Translations under genes and position numbers: made by a program
Assembly (NCBI GenBank): GCA_015680685.1
Contig: MNCI01016482.1
Span: 356,959 to 420,958 of the forward strand
DNA: 64,000 nt
From: Gnetum montanum
Taxonomy: Eukaryota > Streptophyta > Gnetopsida > Gnetales > Gnetaceae
Direction of reading: 5' to 3'
Notes under the pieces: generated by a model
Told to the model about the DNA's origin: nothing
The model's database searches: none
What the model saw: the letters and a program-made list of their open reading frames with translations, nothing else
Shown here: piece after piece, positions 45,101 to 57,900 of the stretch
Layout of the letters: each line of letters begins with the position of its first letter
Numbering within the stretch: the first letter of the stretch is position 1

Positions 45101-48100
45101 ACTAATCAGACCATCCTAGTGGGACATTTTACTAGCCTTAACACTATCATCTAACATAGTTACAAAACCCATAGTCATGGGGGAGGCCATCATCAAACTA
45201 ATACTACCCTTACTACCAATCGAACCCATACAAATATTAGGATTAATAACCTGTTTCACTGACTATTTCCACTTCCTCTACCTTGAATCACTACTACCAC
45301 TCTCCCAAATATCATCGACCCATAACATCTTCTGAAGGATCACCACCTCATGCCTCTTATTCTTTGTCATATTCTTAATATTCTGATACTCATCTTCACC
45401 GTATGTCAGCTCCAACAGCATAGGAAGGTTTAGCACCACAACATCAATGAAAGAATGCCACTTGTGCTACAAACGTACATAGAAATGATAATGCTAATAG
45501 ATCTCCACCATAATCTCGAAAACGTCCTTTCTTTAGGATGGTTCCCATGTGTAAGCATAACACTTGTGGATCTACTAACTCAGCCAAACTAGCATAATGC
45601 CAATCAAGTGCAAAACACTTCCTCTCACAAACAATGTCCTCCAATCCTATGCAAAGGCCAACATCCATCGTTCCTCTAATAGCTAATAGAAGTGATGAAT
45701 CTAGCATTGTAGAGAGACAAAAGAATCCATGCATAACTAATCATGATAAATGGTGTAGTTGTGGGCTAGAAGTTTGAAATATGAAGACAACCCCTATACC
45801 AACCCAACATAAAGATCAGGAGCAAGTGTATGAAAGAAAACTAGTCTACATAGTAGCCACTAAACCAGAAGACACCCTGTGGCTTGAAAATGAGAATATA
45901 AAACTATTTCAAAGATGCATGGAAGAAATTTATTTGAATATTAGTTCTAGAGTTAGAAAATGAACCAAAAAGAGGACTTAGACATAGATATTTTACACTT
46001 TGATTATACACCGAAAGAGGATATTAAACATAGAAACCTAGGAATTAAAATAGAAAATCAAGAAGAAGAAGCAAACATATTTGGACCTCCAAAAATGGAA
46101 ATACCTTCAAGTCTAGATGAAGATGCATCTCCAAATGATCCAAATGAGACTATTACCAATGTTAGATGTGCTACCATACAATTAATTAAATCAGTAATAG
46201 TGGTAGATGGAAAACCAGTGATGTATAACCATAGGATTGTGCAATCCATCTCTTGAATGTGTAGTCATAAGATTAGTCATGGTGGAGATGCTCCATCCTA
46301 GTTCAAGAACTAATAAGTGTTTTTCACCTTTTTTGTTTTATAATTTTTATCATTTTTCTATATTCTTCCAAAATATTTTGATTTTTAATATGTTTTACAT
46401 TCCTTAATATTTTTCTTTTCTTAATATTTTTTTTCTCTTTTCTTGAGTCATTTCCTTTATGTTTATGAATGTATTTTATGTTTCCATTAATAATATTGCC
46501 AAGTCATGATGTAAAAGTCAAGACTATGTGTTAGGTTTTTATTCTATGCTATCAAGATGATTAGGTAAGTAATTGTGTAAAGTAATGAGACCACCTCATC
46601 TATCCCTCTTATTCTATGAATACAAGGTCTTTTTCATGGAAACAATTTGGTTCTTCTTTCATGAAACTAAAATGAATTAATGATCATTGTACCTTGAAGA
46701 AAGAGGGAACAACCAAGTGAAAATGGTAAGGGTGTGACCTTAAGAGGACTTGTTGGATTCACTTCTTAACTTCCTTCATGTGGTCTATGACTCCTCTTGG
46801 AACATATCATCACTCCTTTGTCAACCAATAAAAAGGAAGCTCTATCTTTTCATGGTGTGGTTCCCATCAACAAATTAAAAAAACCAAAAAAAAAAGAGAG
46901 ATAAAAAAACAAACAATAATGGGAATTTAAAGCACACCACTTAAACACAATAATGGACTACAAGAACTAGTTATGCAATTGGAAAGACATGTTACCCATG
47001 CCTGAAGGTGCCCCCTAACTAAGGCCCTTCGTTTCCTCTTCTCTTTTCTTCTCTTTTTGGAGTGATGATTATTCTTTGAGGTGGTTGTGAACTCATGGTG
47101 GTTATCAAGAATGAACACATTAATGTAAGGTCATTGTTCATGGTATGGACTTGGATGGATAGGTATATTGGTCATTTTAATCACATTTTTTATAAGAACC
47201 TATTGTGGACATGGTCAAGTACCTTACATTCCTATCTCTGTAATCCCTTTTCATCCCATTATTCACCTCACTATTACACACAATTATGAGCCTTTTGGTT
47301 TTGTGTAGTACAGTGAAACATTCCAACCACAACAGTTGTGTGTTGTTTGGAACAAAGGCATGATCTACATTTAACTTCTCAAGTGCTCACAGACATCTAT
47401 AGAAGTGGTTACGCAAGGGCATTATGGCAGGAGATTGCTTTGGGGAGGACCCACTTGCATAACTTTTTTTGATCATGGCTTTGAACTAACCTTCACATCT
47501 TCTAGAACATCAATGATAGTTTCTCTATATTTATGCATAATTTTGGAACTACTTCTTAGCTATTTCATTAATTTCTCCTACTTTTCTATTTCTATATCCT
47601 TCAAGTTTAATATTTCTTAGATATCTTTTGAATCATACCATTGGTTTCAATTGTTCAAAAAACTTGTGTGCTTCCAGAGTTATGCTTATTGGTCATGGGG
47701 GCTAGGGATGTCTACTTTGAAGTTTTTATAACATCCTATTTTTGAACATCATGGTAACTAATAGTAATTGATCAAAATAATGTGAATAGCTTGATGATTT
47801 TAGTTACCTCATAGCCTTGGGCATAGTATGTTGTCATCACCTTGTGCTTAAATGAAAACTAAGGGGTCCAAAAAGGTTAATTATTAATGAAAATTTACTG
47901 AAAATAATGTTGATCCTTTGGTGACTATAAGTCATGCTAAAAGAAATGCCTAAGGAAGAAGGTCTTTTTCTAGGGACAAAAATGAAGCTAAGAGGAGGAC
48001 AATGGAGGATATGCCCATGGACAAATCGTAGCAAACACAAGATAGTAACCCAAGCATTGCATGTGTGCTAGATCCATGGGATGATGAAAATAAATTTTAG

Positions 48101-48424
48101 TCCATCCTTTATGAATGTTCCACATAACTAGAGAAAAATCAACATAACAATCAAGGTTGGAAGTTTGCCATCACTAGTGGCAACAAGAAGAATAATTTTC
48201 AGTGAATTTTTGAAGACCTTTGCAAATTTTGTAATCTTCAATGTCTATCCAATATTTTTGTCATTTTGTAATGCATCCACTTGAATAAAATTTTGTAATG
48301 TGGCACTCGAAGTCAGTCAGTAGTTAGCATCAGTCAATAATCCCATCATTCCTAATTTTTTATAAAGAAAGCTCAATTCTATCCTATTAACTCAAGGACG
48401 AGTTTTTATTCAGTCATGGGGGTA
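45101..48424 (+). other. Element C 3' internal region without pol
   Basis: 45440-45740 is homologous to 11200-11520 of element A. A short open stretch (45960-46256) encodes EEEANIFGPPKMEIPSSLDE and ends IVQSIS. A TCATGGTGGAGATGC tract follows at about 46277, the GTTACCCATGCCTGAA motif near 46990 and the conserved GGGGAGGACCCA at 47442-47453. The region ends with an ATGGGGGTA purine tract at 48416-48424. No RT, RNase H or integrase is present. Confidence 0.65.
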
Positions 48425-48983
48425 TGATGAAGCCTTAGTTGGTTACATTGATGTAGCCACATTGATGAGTCCCCATCGATGCAACCCCATCAATGTGGCC
48501 TCGTTGATGTAAATTATGTGTTGATGAGGCCCTGTCGATGCAGTGTCTATTTTGCCTATAAATATGTGTGCTCTTGCCATGTATTGGAATTTTTTTGTTA
48601 ATAGAGTAGTTGAACTCTTGTAGTTTTATTTTGTAGTCTTAGAGAATAGTTAGTGAGTGCCTGCAGTGTGGATATGAGTCAGTTGTATGACATCTTATTC
48701 GAGTGGAAATGTACTTAGACACATTCCATGAATGGTAATAAGATCAAGATTGATTCTTATTCATTACAAAACTTTGACTTAGATTAAATTTACCTTCCAT
48801 ACAATTTACATTTTATGTACTTAGTTACAATTTATGTTTCCATGCATGTGAATAAATTGGTGGAATAAGTGTGACTAGTTTTGAGCATAAACATGTATTT
48901 TCTTGGTAATCCTAGTAGCGTTATTGCTTGGTTTGCCCAGTAGCATAGTGCTTGGTAATCTTAGTAGTGGATACATGGGTTCA
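48425..48983 (+). repeat. Element C 3' LTR, 3'-truncated
   Basis: It starts TGATGAAGCCTTAGTTGG, has TATAAATA at 48557-48564, and follows the 5' LTR until ATACATGGGTTCA. About 390 bp of the LTR end are missing and chromovirus sequence resumes directly. Confidence 0.8.
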
Positions 48984-49287
48984 TCATTATAATCAATACT
49001 AATCTTAAAAGAATTGATGAGAAGATCATATGAGGTAGAATCGATGAGTTAAAGGGGGCTATTAATCAATCCAAGGCTTCAATGGATAGGAAGAAAATCA
49101 TACTTAAGCAAAGGAAAGCTTCTAGCACTCAAGGAGTCAAGAGGCATGAATACTTGATCCATTGGAAGGATCTATCACTTAATGATGCTTGATGAGTCCA
49201 TGAGACCAAACTTCATGTGTGTGGAATTACTTCAACCCCAACACCCTTGTTTACATGAGTTTACTTTTTGAAGGGTGGGAGAGCTAA
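48984..49287 (+). pseudogene. Element F: integrase C-terminus and chromodomain
   Basis: From 49142 the translation is RHEYLIHWKDLSLNDA followed by stops, the aromatic-cage strand of a chromodomain (usually YLVHWKGxxxxDATWE). Upstream, KELKGAINQSKAS-like sequence represents the segment before it. Chromodomains direct integration to particular chromatin in chromoviruses. Confidence 0.75.
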
Positions 49288-50150
49288 TGTAGGGACATCT
49301 CTTCTAATTCCTTTTGTTTCTTTCCTATGTTAATGTTTGTAGGTTTTAGGCTTGATGAAGAGATTTTAGAGGGCTAGAAGATGTCTTGCTAATTTTTTAG
49401 ATGTCTTAGGAAAGATGTATCCTCTAAAGAGGACACGTGTTACTGATACTAGAGATGTCTCAAGAGAGAAAGACATCTTAGGGGAGACATCTCCCCAAAC
49501 CAAGAGATCTCTTAAGCAAGACATCTAGCCATTGTAGGAGACATCGTCTTGTAATAGAATATGTTTGTCTTGAAAGTTGGGTTCTCACATTAGATGTCTT
49601 ATGGAGGCCAGAGATGACTTGTAGATGTATTGTGGAGGCTAAGAAAACATCCAAAATCACCTGTCCCAATTTAGGAAACAACTCGAAAGAAGGTGAGAAG
49701 ACTTGAAAAACATTTGGAGAACCTCAAGTTGAGTGGAGAAAAAGTTTATAGGTTTCCTATCTTCATGGTTTTTATAAATATTTTGTAAATCCCAATTTTT
49801 GGGTAATAAGAATAAGGAGAGAAAGTTCTAATAGCTTGGAAAAGTGTGAGAAAGCATATTAAGAGAGTGCATAGAGGTTGCAGCTCCAAGATTAATTATG
49901 AAGACTTGTGTATTCTATTCTTGCTTGGTTGTTGAGATCTCATTTCTAAGTTATGGGAGAATCTCTCTATTGATCGTGTCTTGCATTGAGAAGAACCATT
50001 GTATGATTATAGAGCCTCATGCTCTATAATATAATTTGAGTATGATAGGCTTTTTAATTTTGTGATTTTTAAGAATCATATTGTAATCTTCTAATCAGTT
50101 AATTAAAGATAGATAGTTTTCTTGTTGTCTAGCAAAATGTTTTATCTTTG
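49288..50150 (+). repeat. Element F 3' LTR (right end uncertain)
   Basis: It begins TGTAGGGACATC directly after the purine-rich GAAGGGTGGGAGAGC (near 49270-49284). A TATAAATA box lies at 49773-49780. The first 400 bp contain recurring AGATGTCT/AGACATCT motifs. I could not fix the 3' end because no second LTR is in the window. Confidence 0.55.
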
Positions 50151-51590
50151 CATATGATTTGGATTTAGTATTTAAAGTTGATTAATTCATGGAGTGAACT
50201 TACTCCAATTTCCAAGATAGAAATTCATAAAAAAAAAAGCTTTGAAATGAAAGAACTGCAATGTGAAATAGTTTCTATTTCATGATAGAACAAACAAAAT
50301 AAGGATTCACTACAAAAGTGATTCAAAACCAAAAGTAGTAGATCTAGTGGATAATTTTTTGTTTGTTTGTATACTTTATGTTACATATACTTTTATGATA
50401 TAAATATTTTACTATATCAATTTTCCTAACCACCTTAAGATACATGTGATTTCAATCAACTTATGTTTTAAGTATTTTTATTTTTATTTTTTTCATAAGC
50501 ATTTTCATATGTCTATTTCCTATTTTCTTCCTCCACTAATACCCTTGAGGTCAAATACTCATAATAGATATACAAGAACTCTAAATCAAAATCTGTTTAA
50601 ACCTAAATGATCCATGTCAATCAGACTATGCATCTATATGCCAAAATCATATTTAAACATCACTCAACATAGCTTTGTAGTTAAAATGCACATATGAAAT
50701 TTTTACCAAACTAAAAACTAAACATTTCAAGCCTCATAGATCTAGTTAAAACTAAACATTTTCAAGAGTCAAAACTAACATTTTTGAAAATCCCAAAAGC
50801 ATTGGTAAAGTTAAATTCTAAGTAAGACATCATCCTAAAGTACTTTCTAAATAAAACTATGTTATACAATATTTAATTATAATTAAAAATAAGTTTAAAA
50901 TTCCAACTTAATGATAAATAGTAATAAGGGATATGGCATGGTTAAGATTAGGATTCTAAATACTTCAAAAATATAGTGTTATATAGTTATATGTGCATAA
51001 TAAAAAATAAAATATGCACAACTAAATGTGCATAACAAAAAATAAAAAATGCATAATTGAAAATATAAATAAAGAATAAAATATGTGTACTTAAATACTT
51101 AGAAAGGCATGATAACTAATAAAAAGAAAAACTTTTAGGAGTTATTGGATTTCAATATTTAACTATAAAATACTAATTACGGTGCTGAAACTCAAAATAA
51201 TTTACATATAGGCATTGCCACATCATCATTCCTGGATGGAGCCATTTAACAAAGATGGTATTTTTTTATAACAAAGGATGTAATTATTATAATAAGAGCT
51301 AAAAGAGTAAGATGTAATAAGACCCAAATGGATACATTTTTATAATAGACATGTTTCTTAAGGTAGCCTTTAATGGTTTGACCTAAGGTATTTATACTCA
51401 GTAATTAGAGGTTGTGCTAACATTGAGTTGTGGAGCCAGTAAAGGTGCCTAATGGGTGTCAAGTGAGGCAGAATATGAAGGTGACTAATCATTTCTTGTG
51501 GTCAAATATAGGTTTAATCAAGGTGGTAGTGCTAGATTGCCTCTAAGAAATAGATGCTAAAAGAAGATAATCCTAATGAACCCTCATAGC
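50151..51590. other. Unassigned AT-rich spacer
   Basis: No coding frame or domain was recognised. There are A/T-rich runs and several near-repeats of AAAATATGCATAA type around 51000-51100. Confidence 0.45.
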
Positions 51591-52390
51591 ATGATCTAAA
51601 TACACTTTTTCATATTAATAAAGCATTATTTTCAATTCCTTTTATAATTTTCATTTTGTATTCTTTACACATAATGTTGAATGTTATGAATATTTGGCAT
51701 TTTGTATTCTTTACACATAATGTTGAATGTTATGAATATTTGGCATTTTGTATTCTTTACACATAATGTTGAATGTTATGAATATTTGGCATTTTGTATT
51801 CTTTACACATAATGTTGAATGTTATGAATATTTGGTAATTTCAATAGTAGCTCACTTAGTATGTCCTATAGTGTAAATGATTACTAATCCCAATAGTGAA
51901 TTAGTGAATTGGACACTCATTGTCTTAGGCTAGATTAGGGTCTATTTTTATGTTTTATTTAATTATATTAGTTATTAAATATAATTTCTTATATTTACAC
52001 TTAGTGTAGAGCATGATCACTAAAACATCAATTATCATATGCCTTACCTAGGCTAAACAATATGTATAGAAGAATCACTACTAATCCAAGTGGGAAGATA
52101 ACAACCTACAAATTACCTAACAACACTAAAAGCTATTACTAGTCCATCCATGGATTATGAGATGATCTACCACAACACTTGTAGATCATATGATAGATTA
52201 TTTTCGATAGTCATTCCTCATCATTTAGCATCATTACCAAAGAGATTGCTAGTAGTTTAGTTTGGTTGGTTATTATTATATGCTCTCACTATTAAAAATT
52301 TTAATAATTTATCTTTTAAATTTTTTAATATTAATTTTTGTTTATTTAGTTAAGATTATATATTATCATTGAAAAATCCTATAGGGATGT
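51590..52390 (+). repeat. Element G: LTR remnant and leader of the Athila-like family
   Basis: 51840-52223 matches the U5 part of the other LTRs (for example ATCATATGCCTTACCTAGGC and a terminal CTCATCA). The primer site TAGCATCATTACCAAAGA (52225-52242) keeps 10 of 18 bases of the tRNA-Asp complement, with transitions only. The leader resembles the sequence after the primer site of A. The LTR start was not found, and no gag follows. Confidence 0.6.
51652..51834. repeat. 46-bp tandem repeat, four copies
   Basis: A 46-bp unit starting GCATTTTGTATTCTTTACAC and ending GAATATTTG repeats at about 51652-51696, 51697-51742, 51743-51788 and 51789-51834. No mismatch was noticed among the last three copies. 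Confidence 0.95.
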
Positions 52391-52789
52391 TGGTGCAAGG
52401 AAATGACCTTGTCCAAAATAGTTTGATTGCTTATTTTAGGTGGTTGCTAGTCTTTGGCTCCAACAAGATACAAATACCTCCAAATATATTTTTGCTAGTT
52501 TTAATGACCTAATTATGGCTTAGTCTATATATTCTTAAGTTTCTTTTTAAGCATTTAAAAGTATTCCTTCTATCTATAATTACTAATGATGAGCTTCCTC
52601 TTTTAGCTACCTCTCAATTTTGATTATTGGTTTATAATAGTTTTCTAATCATTTAGGTCAATATCTTACGTAGCTATGATAGTAAACAAATAATTTTATG
52701 AAATTTTTCATTATATGAATTTGATTTATTTGCTAACACACTTCCCAAAAGATATATCTTGCAAAAGTAATGTTACATAGAGTCAAAAC

Positions 52790-53330
52790 TTGATATTCAA
52801 ATGCTAATTGGGGAGGAGACCATGATGATAGAAAATCTACATTGGGATAAATAATATTCCATGGAAATAATGAAATATAAGAGAAGTGAAAAAACATCCA
52901 TCAATATTTTAACTTGGGAAGTAGAATTTATTACCATAATAGAATGTACTCAACACATTTTGAGGCTAAACAAACTTATGAATCATCTTGGTTTTCACAT
53001 AGAACTTCACATCAACTTATATTGTGACAATACTTGAACCATATAACTGTTAGATAAATATGTTCTTCACAAAAACTCAAAGAAAATTGATATAAAATAT
53101 TATTTTATTAAAAATTAAGTAAAGGAGGGAAAAATCAAATCATTAGATGTGAATACTAATGAACAGTTGGCAGACTTACTCATCAAAATTTTTCTTTATT
53201 ATAGGCATGAGTACCTTTGTAACAATATAGGCATAAAGATAACAACAAGAAGGAAGACAAAGAAAACATTACACACTAAAGGAGGGATTTTTAACAAGTA
53301 GTATTTAATTCTCTACCCACATGGAAACAA
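52790..53330 (+). pseudogene. Ty1/copia RNase H remnant
   Basis: Translation contains ANWGGDHDDRKST, then EVEFITIIECTQHILRLNKL, LHINLYCDNT, KKIDIKYYFIKN and NEQLADLL. These are the ordered signature blocks of copia RNase H (DADWAGD.DDRKST, AEAEY, CDNxSA, RTKHIDIRYHFIRE, QLADILTK). Stops occur in the CDN and KHID regions. It is the only Ty1/copia material seen in the window. Confidence 0.8.
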
Positions 53331-53808
53331 ATGTACACAAAGTCAACTTTTTTTATTTATCTTTTAATTGATGAGCGAATGTAAACTATTTTGAGCCAAA
53401 ATTATCTTTATTTTACATAAATTTCTTTATTTTCACTATGAGGAATGACTTCTCAAGTTCCCCAAGTATGGCCCCAATCATTTTCTATAATACATGAATG
53501 AAATGACCAATTTTGAAGGAAATATAGTTAACATTCAATCTTCTAGCAACACATTCATTATTAATATAATTAACATTCAATCTTCTAGCTCTATGATTAA
53601 AAATTTTACATGGCTTTATTAAGTAATACTTGTAAGCTAAATCCTAATTTGCTCGCTTAAAGATAGACTCCAACATAAATTGTGAAAAACTAGTATGTTC
53701 TATAGTCTTGCTTGTCTATTGTGTTGATGCACAAATTTGGGTTAAGCAACACACCTCATAAAGAACTCATTTAAAGAGATTATTGCATAGGACTTCCCCT
53801 ATATGGGT
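53331..53808. other. Spacer before element D
   Basis: The sequence is AT-rich. It contains a direct repeat of TTAACATTCAATCTTCTAGC at about 53528 and 53570. No gene or LTR end was recognised. Confidence 0.5.
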
Positions 53809-54700
53809 TGATGAAGTGTCCAGTCGATACATCGATTGGGTCATGTTAACGGAGCCCCGTTGACATGGCCATGATGATATGACCCCGTCAATGTATCCAT
53901 CCATGCATTAATGCAACCCTGTTAATGCAGAGTCTGTCTCTCGCTATAAATATGTGCACAACCATAGAATTTATGGCATCGTTTGGGGTCGTTGTAGCCA
54001 AGCTCTTGTAGTTTGTTCCCATAAGAGTTAGAATATTTTCCAAGTGCCTGCAACAGGTGTGAGAAAGGTGTATGGCTCTTTATTCAAGTGCTAATGTACT
54101 TGAGCCCATTGGCATGACTGGCAATAAAGATGAGCGTTTTGAGCATTCCTTACAACATTTGGATTTATTCACTTAAGCATTTAATAATTTAATGTTTTAA
54201 CGCTTTAATAATTTCATAAGATTTTATTGTTATCACCTTAATGTTATTGTCCTTTAATATTTTATAAGAACCATAGGCACAACCATCTTGAACATATATC
54301 AAACACTTGGTAACCCAGTGATGATTAACATCTAGTAACCCAGTAGTGGTTAGGGTATGCTCAGGATGTGTACAAAAGATGGGATCAGTTGCTTATGCTA
54401 GGGAGAGTTAAGTGATGGAGTAGAAAATTAGGAATTACACAACTTTCTATTCCCTACAATTAAATAATTAGACTTTAAAAGATAAAAAGAAACTAATAAA
54501 AATCATTTGCCTCAATCTCACTTAACCATCGCTTTGGAATATCACAAGTGAGGTTGGGAAGACAATGACCATTCTAACTAAGGTTTTGTTGGCTAGAGTT
54601 CGGTGTATGCAAGTGCTTGTAGTTTGCGGAATTCGACCAAGTTGCACGTGAACACCCGTGATTCGTATGGTTGGGCATAGGGGTACCTCGTCGCTCATCA
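53809..54700 (+). repeat. Element D 5' LTR (892 bp)
   Basis: It starts TGATGAAGTGTCC and ends TCGCTCATCA. TATAAATA lies at 53945-53952. U3 has CCCGTTGACATGGCC / CCCCGTCAATG-type degenerate repeats, as in LTRs C and H. Confidence 0.85.
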
Positions 54701-54701
54701 T

Positions 54702-54719
54702 TGGTACTATTTCTAGGGA
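54702..54719 (+). other. Element D primer binding site
   Basis: TGGTACTATTTCTAGGGA matches the tRNA-Asp complement at 12 of 18 bases and follows the LTR by one base. Confidence 0.65.
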
Positions 54720-54944
54720 CTATTAGTCTTATATGCACTATCTAGTCTTAGCAAGATTATCATTCACTTTGTTGGAATAGACCTAGGATAGTGAAATCCA
54801 TGCACACTAGGCGATTTCAGTAAAAGAATAAGGCACACCAGTTTAGTTGTCAACTAACATCAAAAATTTCTTCTTCTCACAGAAGAGACAGATCCAACCC
54901 ACTAGTGCTGTAGGAGTGTTGGGTGGTATATGCACGTCTAGATA

Positions 54945-57000
54945 AGTATATCCCCAACTTCACCTTTATCCTACATCAGGATGAGCATCTGCGATGGCGG
55001 GACATGGAGGGTAACATCATATTAACTCCTAATCGGTAGATTCCTCGAATGCTACTTCAAAATCTTACTAGACTAGGCATTCAAAACCGTGGTGTGAAAT
55101 ACATAATGGATGATCATGACTATTGAAATTATCATCCAACTGAGGCACAACGTGCATGGGATAGGCAACAAGTGGAATGCCATGAGCACATAAAGGGAAA
55201 GTAGTTCAGTGGACCCACATGATAATGAGGAACCTATTTTTCACGATTCCCATTTAGTTGAACCTCACCCAATGCATCAGATCATGCAATCTGTCATTCA
55301 AAGTAAGCAATCAAGTGACCAGGAGTCCCAAGATGATGGGGGATTGCACAAGAAAGATTGTGGCAAAGGCAAAGATGGACATGAAGATTGGGGTCATCAT
55401 CAGAGTAGAGGAGGAGATCGACATCGGGGAAATGGCAATTCTCCTCCCTCTTCTCCATCTTCTTGTTCCACCTTGTCTTCACCAAGTTCTGACTTTAATC
55501 GCCATCATAGTAGGAAGGATCGGGATGATGAAAATTGAAGAGATCAATGGGATCGCAAGGACTGACGGGAATAACATGAGGTAAAGCATGACCAATCATG
55601 CGAGTCTCACCATCAAGAAAGGGGAGGCAACTGAAATTGTCATAGACGTCATGACCATCAACAGGACTGTGACTCAAATGAACCACTACTGGCTACTCAA
55701 AGCATGTTTAACATAGCTAAGGTGGTTCAAATCCCCAATAGGCACTTGAAAGATAGTCAAATCAAGAACCTTGACATGAAAAATATCCCCAAATTTGAAG
55801 AAGGATATAATTGTGATCCACAGACTCACTCACAAGCATTTCATGATGCTTGCACCGTGTAGAACATAGATAATAATTAGCAAAAACTCAAGCTATTCCC
55901 CTGAACACTCATCAAGGAAGAAAAATTTGGTACTGGTCTTTGGAACTAGAATCAATCCGATGATGGAGTATGATGCTAGAAATTTTCAATGATAAGTACC
56001 AAACCTACTCCAGAGTGGCTAATCTAAGATGACAGATCCAAGGGTGGAAACATGGTGGTCATGATCCCTTGGATGCAGCCATGGGAAAATATTACAAATT
56101 GTTACACCGATGCCTTGTTCATGGCTACTCTTAGCGGGAACAACTCCAACATTTCATAGATGGGCTCCGATTTGAAACAAGAAAGACCCTAGGCATTTAC
56201 ACTCAGGGATAGCTATCGAAATTGAGTGCCCATGAACTGCAAGGTCTCATTGAGTAGGTGGCTAAAGAAGAGGGGAAATTAAGGAAGAAAGAGAGTGCAA
56301 AAGAGTATAATTGAGACCCTTCCATCTGAAAGAGGAAAGTTCAATTTTGTGAAGAGGAGGAAGAATCACCACTGGATGCAACGGTGAACTGAAAAACCTT
56401 GCCCATACAAATATTTGCCTATGAAATTTTGGCCAAGTTCGACAAGACGTGGGATTATTTGGATGAAAGGTTCTAAAGCATCCTAAAAATTGTAGAGAAA
56501 TCCAAAGAGCAAAGTAATTAGCAAGATCGGCAAAGGAGAAGAGAAGCTGAATGTGCCTATCATAAAGGTAAGGGAAACATTGCTGTGGTAGAATAGGTTG
56601 TATACTTTGACACAGAGGAGGATGAAGGATGTGACATATGTCAGTATGAACATCCTAAGGGGTGTTGCTCAGTGGTGTCACATCTACAAGAGTTTGGGGT
56701 GTATGCACTAAACCCTCATTTGGAAAAAAGGAAAACACCCCAAATATTTCCTTATCCACAAGGCAATCCTAAGTAGTTCCACCAACAACAAGGATATTAT
56801 CCAAGTGGAGTGCCACCGCAACCCTATGAGTATTATCAGCAATGGCAACATCCACAATCGTGGGGGATGCCACCTCCAAGGTAGCAGTACCCTTACCGAC
56901 AGCCAGATCCTTATGGGTACTATGTTCAACAACTAATCTCCTCGTAGGACTCTTCTAGTCATGTGCCATTTCAAACTCACTACCACCCCTGAAATAATTT
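54945..57000 (+). pseudogene. Element D gag pseudogene
   Basis: It begins with IPNFTFILHQDEHLRWRDME and GNIILTPNR. The middle has IKNLDMKNIPKFEEGYNCDP and a capsid-like block (MLEIFNDKYQTYSRVANL near 55975). A late CDICQYEHPKGCC (about 56630-56670) is the best zinc-knuckle candidate of the family: CX2C then His and Cys, with shorter spacing than the usual CX2CX4HX4C. The tail is Q/Y-rich (56760-56935). Stops occur throughout. Confidence 0.75.
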
Positions 57001-57399
57001 TAAACATAGTCTCCATTACCTAAGGGGAAGAACCCACATCTATACTATCGTCTGTCACCTTCTCCTACCATCCCTACTCATCAGACCCCCACTCAACTAC
57101 CTCCTACTCCACCTATGCAGGGAGAGATACCATCATAGCCATAGCAAAGTAATGCCACGAGGGTTTTCAACTTACAACTAGCTTCTCAACCAAGTGGACT
57201 AGAATAAAACCATGAAAATTCACTTTCTTTTAGCCCAATAACCCAAACATACCCTTACATTCAGCTATGGCTAGTGCCTCTAAACCTCCAATCACCTCCA
57301 CCATTTAACCCTTCAAGCAACCTTTCAACCAAACACCCTTCATAGTACAAACCGTCATGCTAACAAACACTGTGATGGACTAGATAAAGGCATGTCATC

Positions 57400-57900
57400 T
57401 TCCTCAAAAATTGATTGATCTAGGGAGTCCCCTCCTGGACCTTCATGTGGCAAGAAATGAGCCATGCAAAGCTCTCTTGGATTCAAGGTCAGGTGTCAAT
57501 TTGATTTCAAATGACATGTACAATACTTGGAACCTGCCCTTAATGAAGAAAAGCAACATTCAACTCGAGTCGGCAAACCAATCCATAACTGTTTCCTTGG
57601 GATTGGTAGAAGATATTTTAACCATCATTTGTAGGTGGTCCTATCCTATTGACTTCTTGGTCATTCTTGTTGATAATTGCAAGGGAAATTTTTCAATCAT
57701 AATGGGGAGAGCCTAGCTTAGCACGATGGACGCACGATTGGGACTCTGAGATCTTTCCCTTGAAATTTCAAAAGAAAATCCTTTTGGGAAGATCAAGAAG
57801 AAGCACATTCCATGCATCATGTATAGTGACTTAGGGTACAACTATGTGCAGCAACTTTGGTCCGCTAAATGGACATCCATTTAAGCATGCAATCAATGTG
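57400..57900 (+). pseudogene. Element D aspartic protease
   Basis: KALLDSRSGVNLISNDMY contains the active-site region with its Asp. VSLGLVEDILTII, FLVILVDNCKG and FSIIMGRA follow, then a stop at 57715. The arrangement matches plant Athila-type proteases (DLGASVNL-like active site). Confidence 0.78.

Larger units (their letters stand above)
42386..48983 (+). mobile_element. Element C: non-autonomous gag-only Athila-like element
   Basis: The 5' LTR (42386-43366), primer site, gag pseudogene (about 43500-45100), 3' region and truncated 3' LTR (48425-48983) interrupt the chromovirus F. No pol domain is present. It parallels element A in content and is a distinct copy with a different LTR subfamily. 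Confidence 0.82.
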
